Source: Rhodovastum sp963804495 (GTDB lineage Bacteria; Pseudomonadota; Alphaproteobacteria; Acetobacterales; Acetobacteraceae). Taken from it: a stretch of DNA of 64,000 bases. Positions 1 through 7,821 of the stretch are shown here, piece by piece. Location of the stretch: NCBI GenBank assembly GCA_963804495.1, contig CAWDQN010000009.1:62001-126000 (forward strand). Direction: 5' to 3'. The notes beneath the pieces were generated by a model. That model was not told where the DNA came from, did not search any database, and saw nothing but the letters and a program-made list of their open reading frames with translations. Positions within the stretch are counted from its first letter, which is position 1. Every line of letters begins with the position of its first letter. A program made the translations under genes and the position numbers.

Positions 1-50
1 CGGCAATCGAGACCGGCCTGCGCCACCATCTCGGCTTGGACACCGCATGA
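1..50 (+). CDS. 3' end of a gene entering from upstream
   Basis: The third frame is open from the window edge and stops at TGA 48-50, leaving about 15 C-terminal residues (AIETGLRHHLGLDTA). It converges on hldE, whose stop lies about 70 bases further on. The fragment is too short to identify. Its place beside hldE would fit another LPS-precursor gene, but nothing in the residues shows this. Confidence 0.45.
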   Translation, partial: AIETGLRHHLGLDTA

Positions 51-118
51 AAACATAAGGCTTTGAGGCCCTTACTTCCGTTGGAGCGGGCGGAGGAAAA
101 GCCCCGTTCGGTCGTTCC

Positions 119-1609
119 TTACCCACCAGCCGCCGGGCTGGCGGTGCCAATGCGCCGGATTGTCTCGCTGGTGCTGTGCCCTTGCTCCAGATCGATCAGT
201 ACCACTCGTCCGCCATGCGCCTGAACGATATCGGCGCCGACCACCTGGTCCAGCCGGTAGTCCGCGCCCTTGAACAGCAGGTCGGGCTGGATGGCGCGGA
301 TCAGTCGCTCGGGCGTGTCCTCCTCGAAAACCACCACCAGATCGGCCGAGGCCATCGAGGCCATGACGGTGGCGCGCGCCGTCTCGCTCTGCACCGGCCG
401 CGTCGGGCCCTTGAGGCGGCGGACGGAGGCGTCGCTGTTCAGCGCCACCACCAGCCGGTCGCAGGCGGCGCGGGCACGGGCGAGCAGGCGGACATGGCCG
501 GGATGGATCAAGTCGAAGCAGCCATTGGTGAAGCCGACGCGCAATCCATGCCGCCGCCACGATCCGATGCGGGAGAGCGCGCCTTCCAGGTCGGCGATCT
601 TGCCGTCGATCGCGGCCAGCTCGCGCTGGTGCACGGCCTCGGCGAGTTCGGCGTGGCCGACCGTGGCGGTGCCGGGTTTGCCGACCGAAATTCCGGCGGC
701 GATATTGGCCATCAGGGCGGCTTCGGCCAACGGTGCGCCGCAGGCCAGCATGATGGCGAGGGTCGCGCTGACCGTGTCGCCGGCGCCGGACACGTCGGCA
801 ACCTCGCGCGCCCGTGTGGGCAGGTGCAGCGGCGCCCGGTGCGGGCGCACCAGGGTCAGCCCCTTTTCGGATCGCTTGACCAGCACGGCGTCGGCCGCGG
901 CCTGGACAACCGCCTGGGCGCCGGCCTCCGCGGCCTCGTCGTCGGAGCCGACCGGCAGGCCGGTGGCGCGCGCCAGCTCGGCCGCATTCGGCGTCAGCAC
1001 GCCGGCATGGGTGTAGGCGGACAGGTCGGTGCGTTTGGGATCGACCACCACCATCAGCCCGGTGCCGCGGGCGAGCCCGATTGCCTGCGCCAGCACGTTG
1101 TCGGTCAGCAGACCCTTGGCGTAGTCGGAGATCACCACGACCTCGGCGGTGGCGATGGCGGCGGCGAAAGCGTCCAGCACCTGCCGCTCGATATCCGACC
1201 TCGCGGGCAGGGTGACTTCCTCATCCAGCCGCAGCAACTGGTGGCTGCCGCTCATGAAGCGGGTTTTCACCGTGGTCGGCCGGTCCGCGGCTAGCACCAG
1301 CCGGGCGGTGATCCCGGCCGAGCCGTGCAGGATCTGCCCGACCTCGTCACCGGCGGCATCGGCGCCGACCATGCCCACCAGCACCGCCCGCGCCCCCAGG
1401 GCCGCCACGTTCTGTGCCACGTTGCCGGCGCCACCCAGCACCCGGCGTCGCCGTTCGGCCCTCAGCACCGGAATCGGCGCCTCCGGCGAGATGCGGCGCA
1501 CCTCGCCCAGCACGTAGCGGTCCAACATGATGTCGCCCAGCACCAGCACGGTGCGACCGGCGAAGCGGGGCAGGTAGGCGGCGAGTGCGCTGTCGGGGGC
1601 GCCGGTCAT
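119..1609 (-). CDS. hldE: Bifunctional heptose-7-phosphate kinase / heptose-1-phosphate adenylyltransferase HldE
   Basis: About 496 aa, close to the usual 475-490 of HldE. The N-terminal two thirds is a PfkB/ribokinase-type kinase: it opens with VLVLGDIMLDRYVLG and carries the anion-hole/catalytic motif DVSGAGDTVSA. The C-terminal third is a nucleotidyltransferase beginning GFTNGCFDLIHPGHVRLL, with the HxGH signature as HPGH. In the family the two domains phosphorylate D-glycero-beta-D-manno-heptose 7-phosphate and later adenylylate the 1-phosphate, making ADP-heptose for the LPS inner core in the cytoplasm. The frame is open upstream to 1798, but that extension is unlike the family, so I start at the ATG complementary to 1607-1609. 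It is transcribed away from hemN; the 200 bp between them hold the FNR box at 1760. Confidence 0.95.
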   Translation of the reverse strand: MTGAPDSALAAYLPRFAGRTVLVLGDIMLDRYVLGEVRRISPEAPIPVLRAERRRRVLGGAGNVAQNVAALGARAVLVGMVGADAAGDEVGQILHGSAGITARLVLAADRPTTVKTRFMSGSHQLLRLDEEVTLPARSDIERQVLDAFAAAIATAEVVVISDYAKGLLTDNVLAQAIGLARGTGLMVVVDPKRTDLSAYTHAGVLTPNAAELARATGLPVGSDDEAAEAGAQAVVQAAADAVLVKRSEKGLTLVRPHRAPLHLPTRAREVADVSGAGDTVSATLAIMLACGAPLAEAALMANIAAGISVGKPGTATVGHAELAEAVHQRELAAIDGKIADLEGALSRIGSWRRHGLRVGFTNGCFDLIHPGHVRLLARARAACDRLVVALNSDASVRRLKGPTRPVQSETARATVMASMASADLVVVFEEDTPERLIRAIQPDLLFKGADYRLDQVVGADIVQAHGGRVVLIDLEQGHSTSETIRRIGTASPAAGG

Positions 1610-1759
1610 GCTGGAATGGGGCACGCAGGGGTCCCGGTCGGTGACTTCGAGAGATATATAAGAAATAATCCGGTCATGCCTAGAAGCTGCTGGCCGGGGC
1701 GCTGCGGGGGCGAACAGGGCGGCTTCGATGACGTATGTGAACGTTCCGGCCCGCGCCAC

Positions 1760-1773
1760 TTGACGCAGATCAA
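1760..1773. promoter_or_regulatory. FNR/FixK-type box upstream of hemN
   Basis: TTGAC-GCAG-ATCAA matches the FNR/FixK consensus TTGAY-N4-RTCAA at every defined position. Its centre is 41.5 bases before the hemN ATG. FNR proteins activate class II promoters from about -41.5, so the start of transcription would fall on or beside the start codon. No clear Shine-Dalgarno precedes that ATG. Confidence 0.8.
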
Positions 1774-1807
1774 GGTAGCCGGCCGGCCGGCGGACCATCC
1801 TTCATCC

Positions 1808-3160
1808 ATGGACATCACAGCGATCATCGAGAAATACGACGCGCGCGTGCCGCGCTACACCAGCTACCCCACGGCGCCGCATTTCTCGCCGGCGGTGGAT
1901 GCGGGGATTTATGGCGGCTGGCTGGCCGCCTTGCCGGACGACGCGGTGCTGTCGCTCTATCTGCACGTGCCGTTCTGCGCCCAGCTGTGCTGGTACTGCG
2001 GCTGCCATACCACCGCGGTGAACAAGCCCGAGCCGGTGGAATCCTACGCCGACACGGTGCTGACGGAGATCGACCTGGTGGCCGCGGCGATCGGGCGTAA
2101 GCTGCGGGTGAAGCATGTCCATTGGGGCGGCGGCACGCCGACGCTGATGCCGTCGAAGCGGCTGGCGGAGATCATGGACCGGCTGCGCGCCCGCTTCGCC
2201 TTCCAGCCCGACACCGAGATCGCTGTCGAGATCGACCCGCGCACGGCGAACGAAGACGTGCTTGACGGCCTGGTCGCCATGGGCTGCAACCGGGCCAGCC
2301 TGGGGGTGCAGGATTTCGACCCGCGGGTGCAGGAGGCGGTCAACCGGGTCCAGTCCTGGGAGCTGACGCGCGGCGTTGCCGACGCGCTGCGTGCCCGCGG
2401 CATCCGCTCGATCAATGTCGATCTGATGTACGGGCTGCCGCACCAGACCGCCGCCGGCACGGTGGAAACGGTGGCCCGCGCGCTCGACCTCGGGCCTGAC
2501 CGGATCGCCGTGTTCGGCTATGCCCATGTGCCCTGGATGAAGAAGCAGCAGCTTCTGCTGCCCGAGGACGCGCTGCCCGGCCAGATGGAGCGCTGGGCGC
2601 AGTTGCAGGTGACCGAGCGGGAGATCACCGCGCGCGGCTATCGGGCGATCGGCCTCGACCACTACGCAAAGCCTGATGACAACCTGTCCACGGCACTCGA
2701 CGCGGAGTCGCTGCGGCGCAATTTCCAGGGCTACACCACCGACCAGGCGCCGGTGTTGCTCGGCTTCGGCGCCTCGTCGATCGGCTCGCTGCCCGAGGGC
2801 TACGTGCAGAACGCCGCGGCGCTGCCGGAATGGCGCGACAAGGTGCGCGCCGGCCAGTTGCCGACCAAGCGCGGCATTGCGCTGAACGCCGACGACCGGC
2901 TGCGCCGGGACGTAATTGAGCAATTGATGTGCCAGGGGCGGGTCAATCTCGCCCGCATCGCCGAGCGGCACGGTGCTGACCCGGAGACGCTGCGCGCCGC
3001 CGAGCCGCGCCTGCAGGCTATGGCGGATGACGGCGTGGTGGAATGGGACGGCAGCACGGTTTCCATCCGTCCGGAGGCGCGGCCGTTCGTGCGCACCGTG
3101 GCGGCGGTGTTCGACACTTATCTCAAGCCCGATCAGGCCAAGCACGCGCGCGTGGTCTAG
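1808..3160 (+). CDS. hemN: Oxygen-independent coproporphyrinogen III oxidase HemN
   Basis: 450 aa, the normal HemN length. HemN decarboxylates coproporphyrinogen III to protoporphyrinogen IX without O2, using radical SAM chemistry, in the cytoplasm. The N-terminus has the HemN-specific stretch RVPRYTSYPTAPHF, and the radical SAM cluster motif is seen in LHVPFCAQLCWYCGCH (C-x3-C-x2-C plus the extra Cys typical of HemN). HWGGGTP follows, and the C-terminal HemN domain is complete. The frame is open upstream, but similarity begins at MDITAIIEKYDARVPRY, so ATG 1808 is chosen. The FNR box at 1760 indicates induction at low oxygen. Two oxygenase genes follow at once (2-bp gap, then a 4-bp overlap), probably in the same operon. 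Confidence 0.96.
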   Translation: MDITAIIEKYDARVPRYTSYPTAPHFSPAVDAGIYGGWLAALPDDAVLSLYLHVPFCAQLCWYCGCHTTAVNKPEPVESYADTVLTEIDLVAAAIGRKLRVKHVHWGGGTPTLMPSKRLAEIMDRLRARFAFQPDTEIAVEIDPRTANEDVLDGLVAMGCNRASLGVQDFDPRVQEAVNRVQSWELTRGVADALRARGIRSINVDLMYGLPHQTAAGTVETVARALDLGPDRIAVFGYAHVPWMKKQQLLLPEDALPGQMERWAQLQVTEREITARGYRAIGLDHYAKPDDNLSTALDAESLRRNFQGYTTDQAPVLLGFGASSIGSLPEGYVQNAAALPEWRDKVRAGQLPTKRGIALNADDRLRRDVIEQLMCQGRVNLARIAERHGADPETLRAAEPRLQAMADDGVVEWDGSTVSIRPEARPFVRTVAAVFDTYLKPDQAKHARVV

Positions 3161-3162
3161 GC

Positions 3163-3807
3163 ATGCTGGAAGCGGGTCTGGCCGGGGACGTCCTGGACAT
3201 CTCTGCCTTGCGGCGGGCGGGGCTGCAGCGCGATCCGTTCGACCATGTCGTTGTCCCGGCGTTTGTGCCGGCTGCCGCGGCGCAAGCCATCCGCGCCTGT
3301 TTCCCGGTGGCCGACCATGGCGGGGTGGAGCCGGCGCGCAGCCGCGGCTCCGGCGATGCGCTGGACCGGCTGCTGGCGGCGCTGCGCGAGACGCGCACGA
3401 GCGTGGCGTTCTCCGAAGTGTTCGGCTTCGAACTGGCGCCGGAGACACTGATGATCCACCTGCGCAGCCGCTGCCGCCAACAGGACGGGCGCATCCACAC
3501 CGACAGCCGCGACAAGGTGGTCACCGGCCTGATCTATTTCAACGAAACCTGGCCGCACGCGGGTGGACGCCTTCGCCTGCTGCGCAGCGCCGACGACCTC
3601 GAAAACATGGCGGCGGAGGTGGTGCCGCTGGACGGCACCCTGGTGGTGTTTCGCCGCAGCGACACCTCGTTTCACGGTCATTATCCGCACACCGGTGTGC
3701 GCCGCTGCGTCATGTTCAACTGGATGGAGGATGCCGCCGCCGCCCGTCGCGAGACGCGGCGGCATGCCGTCTCGGCGGTGTTCAAGCGGCTGATCGGGGC
3801 GTCGTGA
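3163..3807 (+). CDS. 2OG-Fe(II) oxygenase (prolyl-hydroxylase-like), first of a pair
   Basis: 214 aa. The facial triad of Fe(II)/2-oxoglutarate oxygenases is visible: H-x-D in GRIHTDSRDK, the distal His in DTSFHGHYP, and the 2OG-binding Arg in GVRRCVMFNW. The order and spacing match the P4H-like 2OG-FeII_Oxy_3 fold. The strand pattern VVTGLIYFNETW...GGRLRLL is typical of bacterial hydroxylases acting on proteins or sugars. The start is ATG 3163, two bases after the hemN stop, so translation is probably coupled to hemN. The substrate is unknown. An O2-consuming enzyme behind an anaerobic haem gene is notable. Confidence 0.82.
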   Translation: MLEAGLAGDVLDISALRRAGLQRDPFDHVVVPAFVPAAAAQAIRACFPVADHGGVEPARSRGSGDALDRLLAALRETRTSVAFSEVFGFELAPETLMIHLRSRCRQQDGRIHTDSRDKVVTGLIYFNETWPHAGGRLRLLRSADDLENMAAEVVPLDGTLVVFRRSDTSFHGHYPHTGVRRCVMFNWMEDAAAARRETRRHAVSAVFKRLIGAS

Positions 3808-4463
3808 GCGGCGCGGGGGCTGATTGCACGGCCTCTCTGGGCCGTGCGCTGGGCGAGGCAGTGCAAAGCGAGCGCCCGTTCCGGCACTGGACGCTGCAGT
3901 CGGTACTGCCGTCGGAAACTTGTCAGGCGGTACTGGAGCTGCCCTTCGCCATTCCCGACATGGACAGCATCGCCGGGCGGCGCGAGAGCATCAATGCGCA
4001 GCGGAGCTTCTTTTCGGCGGAAAACCGTGCCCGGTTTGCGGTCTGCGACGCGGTGGCGCAGGCGTTCCAGGCGCCGCAGACGGTGACGCTGCTGGCGCAA
4101 CGCTGCGGCATCGATCTGCGAGGCGCTTTTCTGCGCATCGAGTACGCGCTGGACACGAATGGGTTCTGGCTGGAGCCGCATACCGATATCGGCGCCAAGC
4201 TGTTCACCATGCTGGTCTATCTGTCGACGCACGCGGATGCGGCAGAATGGGGCACTGACCTGCTTTGGCCGGACGGGACGCTGGCCGGCCGCAGTTCGGG
4301 TGCCTTCAACACCGGGCTGATCTTTCTCCCCGGCGCCGACACCTGGCATGGATTTGCGCCGCGTCCGATGGCCGGCGTGCGGCGCTCGCTGATCGTAAAT
4401 TACGTTACCCCGGCGTGGCGGTCGCGCGGTGAGTTGGCATTCCCGGCGCAGCCGGCAGCCTGA
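3804..4463 (+). CDS. 2OG-Fe(II) oxygenase family protein, second of a pair
   Basis: 219 aa, starting at GTG 3804, which overlaps the previous stop as GTGA. The long open frame upstream of it is a shadow of hemN. The triad is seen as H-x-D in WLEPHTDIGAKLF, the distal His in DTWHGFAPRPM, and the following Arg in GVRRSLIVNYV. The N-terminal part (FRHWTLQSVLPSETCQAVLEL) resembles the lid of proteins annotated as 2OG-Fe(II) oxygenases. It shares almost no sequence with its neighbour beyond the triad, so the pair looks like two subfamilies rather than a recent duplication. Substrate unknown. Tight coupling suggests that both act on one pathway or target. Confidence 0.78.
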   Translation: MSGAGADCTASLGRALGEAVQSERPFRHWTLQSVLPSETCQAVLELPFAIPDMDSIAGRRESINAQRSFFSAENRARFAVCDAVAQAFQAPQTVTLLAQRCGIDLRGAFLRIEYALDTNGFWLEPHTDIGAKLFTMLVYLSTHADAAEWGTDLLWPDGTLAGRSSGAFNTGLIFLPGADTWHGFAPRPMAGVRRSLIVNYVTPAWRSRGELAFPAQPAA

Positions 4464-4468
4464 GGAAA

Positions 4469-4523
4469 ATGGGTCCAGGGGGTAAAGCCCTCCTGGCGGG
4501 GTCCGGGGCAGCGCCCGGGTTCC
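4469..4523. repeat. Dispersed GC palindromic element, degenerate copy
   Basis: The gap between two convergent genes holds a weak copy of the family described at 22742: GGTCCAGGGGG...AAAGCCCTCCTGGCGGGGTCC followed by GGGGCAGCGCCC. It probably also separates the two convergent transcripts. Confidence 0.6.
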
Positions 4524-5030
4524 TTACTGTCCAGCCCCGCAAGCCTTCCGCGGCGGCGAAGAGTCCTCGATCGGCTTCCACAACGTCGCCCCCTCGGGCC
4601 GGTGCCCGGCGGCGTAGAGCCCCGAGGCCGCCAGCGAGGCCTGTTCCAGCACCATTGTCCGGATGGCCGAGCAGCCCAGCCGTTCGGCGAGTGCCTCCAG
4701 GTCGCTCACCAGGGCGGACATGACCGACTGCGGGTCCAGCACATCCACGGCGACCATATGCTCGGCGATCAGGATGGGGCCATGCGCGAGATCGTGTTCA
4801 CGACGGTACAGGAACAATCCGCAGGGCAGCGGGCGCGGGCCACGCAGCACCACCCGTATCCCTCCGTGTTCAGCGCGCTTCGGATTGGCCAAACGCTTGG
4901 CGATGCGCGTCCAGCCCTTGAGGTCAAGCGTAGGGACCAGTTCCCGCACCAGCGGATACACAATGTGTACCTGGTCCGGCGACAGGTTTTTGCAGGTGAA
5001 GCCCGACATGCTCGTCGTTGTGTCGCTCAC
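4524..5030 (-). CDS. Protein of unknown function, divergent from fnr
   Basis: Up to 168 aa from a GTG at 5030; an in-frame ATG at 5009 would give 161 aa. No family is recognised with confidence. The arrangement (ILIAEHMVAVDVLDP, then a helix SALVSDLEALAERLGCSAIRTMV and GLYAAGHRPEGATLWKP) faintly resembles a GNAT acyltransferase, but no acetyl-CoA loop is clear. No signal peptide or membrane segment is present. The FNR box at 5066 is centred about 42 bases before the GTG, so the gene may be oxygen-regulated together with fnr, which runs the other way. The last residues border the repeat at 4469. Confidence 0.6.
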   Translation of the reverse strand: MSDTTTSMSGFTCKNLSPDQVHIVYPLVRELVPTLDLKGWTRIAKRLANPKRAEHGGIRVVLRGPRPLPCGLFLYRREHDLAHGPILIAEHMVAVDVLDPQSVMSALVSDLEALAERLGCSAIRTMVLEQASLAASGLYAAGHRPEGATLWKPIEDSSPPRKACGAGQ

Positions 5031-5065
5031 GATTGCAGTGTGCCTTGCCCGGGGACGATTCTGCC

Positions 5066-5079
5066 TTGATCTGCATCAA
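5066..5079. promoter_or_regulatory. FNR/FixK-type box between fnr and its divergent neighbour
   Basis: TTGAT-CTGC-ATCAA is a full match to the FNR consensus, and the wider CCTTGAT...ATCAAGG is also symmetric. On the plus strand, activation from -41.5 would put a start near 5114 with TAAAAA (5102-5107) as a possible -10, which suggests fnr autoregulation. On the minus strand the box sits about 42 bases from the GTG of the unknown gene. Confidence 0.82.
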
Positions 5080-5184
5080 GGCAGGCCATGGCCGCCCTGC
5101 GTAAAAACGGTTCACGCTCGGGGAAGCCTCGGCTAAGGTCACACAACTGCCGCCGTCTGCTGGCAGGATCTGTGTGGATTGCCG

Positions 5185-5938
5185 ATGACGCACCTCCGTG
5201 TTCGTCCGCTGGTCGTCGAGTCCGTTCGGCCGTCGGAGCCTTGTGCCGCCTGCGAGGCACGCCCGTTCAGCGTGTGCAACGCCATCGATCAGCGCGATAT
5301 CGAGCGTCTCGCGACGCTGGCCGTTAGCCTGACTATCGACGCCGGCCGCACGTTCATCGAAGAAGGTGATCCGGCCGAGCATTTTTTCAATGTCACCCAC
5401 GGCACCGCGAAGCTGTTCAAACTGCTGCCGGACGGGCGGCGGCAGATCACCGGCTTCGCCCCGATGGGCACCTTCCTCGGTCTTGCGGTGTCGTCCACTT
5501 ACGCCTTCGGCGCCGAGGCGGTCGAGCCGATGCGCATCTGCCGGTTCTCGCGCTCCAAGTTGCGGACCCTGCTGGATGACTTCCCGGCGATGGAGAAACG
5601 CCTGCTGGAAGTGGCATCGAACGAGCTGGTCGCCGCCCAGGAGCAGATGCTGCTGCTCGGCCGCAAGACCGCGCGTGAGCGGCTGGCCTCGTTCCTGGTG
5701 ACCCGTGCCGCCTGCGTTTCCAACGGCGCCACCCCCTGCGGCCACCGCACCGCCGAGAAAGTTACGCTACCGATGACGCGCAGCGACATTGCCGACTACC
5801 TCGGCCTGACCATCGAGACGGTCAGCCGCACCCTCACCCGGTTCAAGAGCGAGCGGCTGATTGATATCCCGAGCGCCTCGGAAATCGTCGTCCGCGACCA
5901 TGGTGCGCTGGAGAAGTCTCGCCACCGGGCTGCATTGA
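5185..5938 (+). CDS. fnr: FNR/FixK-type oxygen-sensing transcriptional regulator (apparent frameshift near the 3' end)
   Basis: Crp/Fnr regulator. N-terminal C20-x2-C23-x7-C31 and a central C119 (MRICRFS) match the [4Fe-4S] ligands of FnrN/FnrL-type O2 sensors. The cyclic-nucleotide-fold sensor domain spans about 35-150. The winged HTH carries ETVSRTLTRFK, whose E..SR residues read TTGAT half-sites like those at 1760, 5066 and 17095. ATG 5185 is preferred over the TTG at 5179. As given, the frame does not stop where the family stops (about 240-250 aa). It runs on to 6117, 163 bases into rnhB, with arginine-rich shadow sequence. Dropping T5917 gives GALEKLATGLH and a stop at 5936-5938, just before rnhB. 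A one-base error or a real frameshift is therefore likely. Confidence 0.88.
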
Positions 5939-5954
5939 GCCGGCGTTCGCCCGG

Positions 5955-6641
5955 ATGCCGGATTTTGCGCTGGAGTCGGCTGCCTTCGGTCGCGTCGCCG
6001 GCATCGACGAGGTGGGGCGCGGGCCGCTGGCCGGTCCTGTGGTTGCCGCTGCCGTGGTGCTGCCGCGCCGCATTCCGCCGGCGCTGGCGGCGCTGCTTGA
6101 CGATTCCAAGAAGCTGACGCCGCGCCAACGCGAGGCCGCTTTCTCCGCTCTCAGCGCCGCGCGCACGGCCGGGCTGGTGGAGATCGGCCTCGGCGCCGCC
6201 TCGGTGACCGAAATTACCCGCATCAACATCCTGCAGGCCTCGCTGCTGGCCATGCGCCGGGCGGTGGCCCGGTTGCCGGCGCTGCCTGATCTGGCTTTGG
6301 TGGATGGCAACCGGTCGCCCGATTTGCCCTGCATGGTGCGTTGCGTCGTCGGCGGTGACGGGCTGAGCCTGTCGATTGCCGCGGCGTCCATCGTCGCCAA
6401 AGTGGTGCGGGATCGGGGGATGGCGCGGCTGTCGCTGCGCTATCCGGGGTATGACTGGCAGCGGAACGCCGGGTATGGGACAGCGGCGCATCGGCGGGCG
6501 CTGCTGGTGCTGGGGCCGACATGTCATCATCGGCCGAGTTTTGGGCAAACGACGCAAGGCCAGGGCGTTGCCCTGGATCCGCCCGGCCTGGAGCGCGCCT
6601 TCACGCGACGGATCAGGAGACGCCTTGATCCCGCGACCTGA
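5955..6641 (+). CDS. rnhB: Ribonuclease HII with a repeat-derived C-terminal tail
   Basis: 228 aa against about 195-210 for most RNase HII. The enzyme cleaves the RNA strand of RNA-DNA hybrids and removes single ribonucleotides. The catalytic carboxylates are visible in GIDEVGRGPLAGPV (D, E), in LVDGNR (D) and in the later conserved block SIAAASIVAKVVRD. The normal family end is HHRPSFG near residue 197. The next 30 or so residues (QTTQGQGVALDPPG...) are encoded by a copy of the dispersed palindromic element, so the stop was probably displaced. Start ATG 5955, 17 bases after the corrected fnr stop. Confidence 0.93.
   Translation: MPDFALESAAFGRVAGIDEVGRGPLAGPVVAAAVVLPRRIPPALAALLDDSKKLTPRQREAAFSALSAARTAGLVEIGLGAASVTEITRINILQASLLAMRRAVARLPALPDLALVDGNRSPDLPCMVRCVVGGDGLSLSIAAASIVAKVVRDRGMARLSLRYPGYDWQRNAGYGTAAHRRALLVLGPTCHHRPSFGQTTQGQGVALDPPGLERAFTRRIRRRLDPAT
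6557..6600. repeat. Dispersed GC palindromic element inside the 3' end of rnhB
   Basis: CCAGGGC (6560-6566), GTT, GCCCTGG (6570-6576) is a perfect 7-bp inverted repeat, followed by ATCCGCCCGGCC, matching the first half of the family consensus. It is translated in frame with rnhB. Confidence 0.7.
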
Positions 6642-6816
6642 GCCCAACATTCGGCCGCGTCGAGCAGGCTGCCGCATGCCGGCGACATGCGCCATCTCGA
6701 CGGTCGTGCTACGAGCGACGGGAAACGGGTGCGGTGCGTAACCTGAGCACGGAGACGAGCTTGCATGGCCATCGCCGCTGCTCGGACGACCGGATGAGCG
6801 TCTGAAGGAGGCGACG

Positions 6817-7764
6817 ATGGAAAGTGACGGCAGCACATTCATGGTCGATGCAGTGACCAAGTTTTACAACACTGTGCGCGTTTCCGGCTGGTTCCACCGG
6901 CCGGGCGACATGTTGAGCAACGTCGAACTCCTCGACGACGGGGTGCTGGCCAGCGTTTCCCAGGTTGGCCTGGCACATTTTGGCGTGGGCTCGCTCGGGC
7001 CCGACAAGGGCTTTTCGCTGCAGGCGTTGCGCAGCCGTGACACCGGCGGACCCGCCGGGCTGTTGCGCTTCCAGACCAAGGGAGGATGGTGCGGCGAGGC
7101 CCCGCTGGCGGCGCTAGGCGAAGAGCGCGGTGACGGGGCGGCAACGGGAGGGATGCTGCACCGTTTCATCAGCGCGGTAGAGGCGATTCCCAATGCGCGA
7201 CTGTTGGATATCGGAGGGCGGGCGCGCAGCGGCCTCGATCGGCGGCGGCAGTTCGCTATTGGCGGCTACGTCGTCCTGGACATCCTGCCCGGCAGCAACG
7301 TGGATGTGGTGGGTGACGCACACGTTTTGGCGGGATTGTTCCCACCGGAGTCGTTTGACGCGATCCTGTCGGTGAGCGTTTTCGAACACCTCCTGATGCC
7401 ATGGGTCGTCGTGACGCAAATGAACACGGTGCTGAAGCCTGGAGGCTTGGCCCTGGTGTTCACCCACCAGACGCTGGGAATGCACGACCTACCCTGGGAT
7501 TTCTGGCGTTTCTCCGATACGGCCTGGGACGGGCTGTTCAACGCGCACACCGGCTTCGAGATCGTTGAGCGGGCGATGGACCGCGCGCAGCACATCATTC
7601 CGATGGTCTGGCGGCAGGACAAGGAAGGCGCGGAACGTGCTGCCGGGTTCGAGGGATCGGCCGTGCTGGTGCGCAAGACCGGGCCTTGCCGGCTGACTTG
7701 GCCGCTGCGGCCGGCCGACATCACGGCGACGATGTATCCTGCGGGCGAGACGCCGGCACCATGA
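6817..7764 (+). CDS. Class I SAM-dependent methyltransferase
   Basis: 315 aa. A strong AAGGAG (6805-6810) precedes ATG 6817. The first 100 residues are a beta-rich extension (ELLDDGVLASVSQVG) of unknown role. The Methyltransf_11-type core follows: motif I ARLLDIGGRARSGLD, the acidic strand end VVLDILPG, then GDAHVLAGLFPPESFDAIL and the SVFEHL segment typical of methyltransferases acting on small molecules or sugars, then NTVLKPGGLALVFTHQ. No signal peptide or membrane segment is present, so it is cytoplasmic. The substrate is not predictable. Neighbours give little context: it stands alone between rnhB and a terminator. Confidence 0.82.
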   Translation: MESDGSTFMVDAVTKFYNTVRVSGWFHRPGDMLSNVELLDDGVLASVSQVGLAHFGVGSLGPDKGFSLQALRSRDTGGPAGLLRFQTKGGWCGEAPLAALGEERGDGAATGGMLHRFISAVEAIPNARLLDIGGRARSGLDRRRQFAIGGYVVLDILPGSNVDVVGDAHVLAGLFPPESFDAILSVSVFEHLLMPWVVVTQMNTVLKPGGLALVFTHQTLGMHDLPWDFWRFSDTAWDGLFNAHTGFEIVERAMDRAQHIIPMVWRQDKEGAERAAGFEGSAVLVRKTGPCRLTWPLRPADITATMYPAGETPAP

Positions 7765-7771
7765 ACGGAAA

Positions 7772-7796
7772 ACGCCCGCCGCAATGCGGCGGGCGT
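7772..7796 (-). terminator. Rho-independent terminator of the RTX-like gene
   Basis: ACGCCCGCCGC / AAT / GCGGCGGGCGT forms a perfect 11-bp stem with a 3-base loop. Read on the minus strand it is followed by TTTTCC, as expected for termination of the gene at 7822-9228. It may also block readthrough from the methyltransferase gene. Confidence 0.8.
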
Positions 7797-7821
7797 CTGG
7801 CCGAGGGCCGGGCGGGTGGAC

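Noticed and set aside
1325..1807. N-terminal extension of hemN
   Set aside because: The added residues are Gln/His/Arg-rich shadow of hldE, and the FNR box lies within them.
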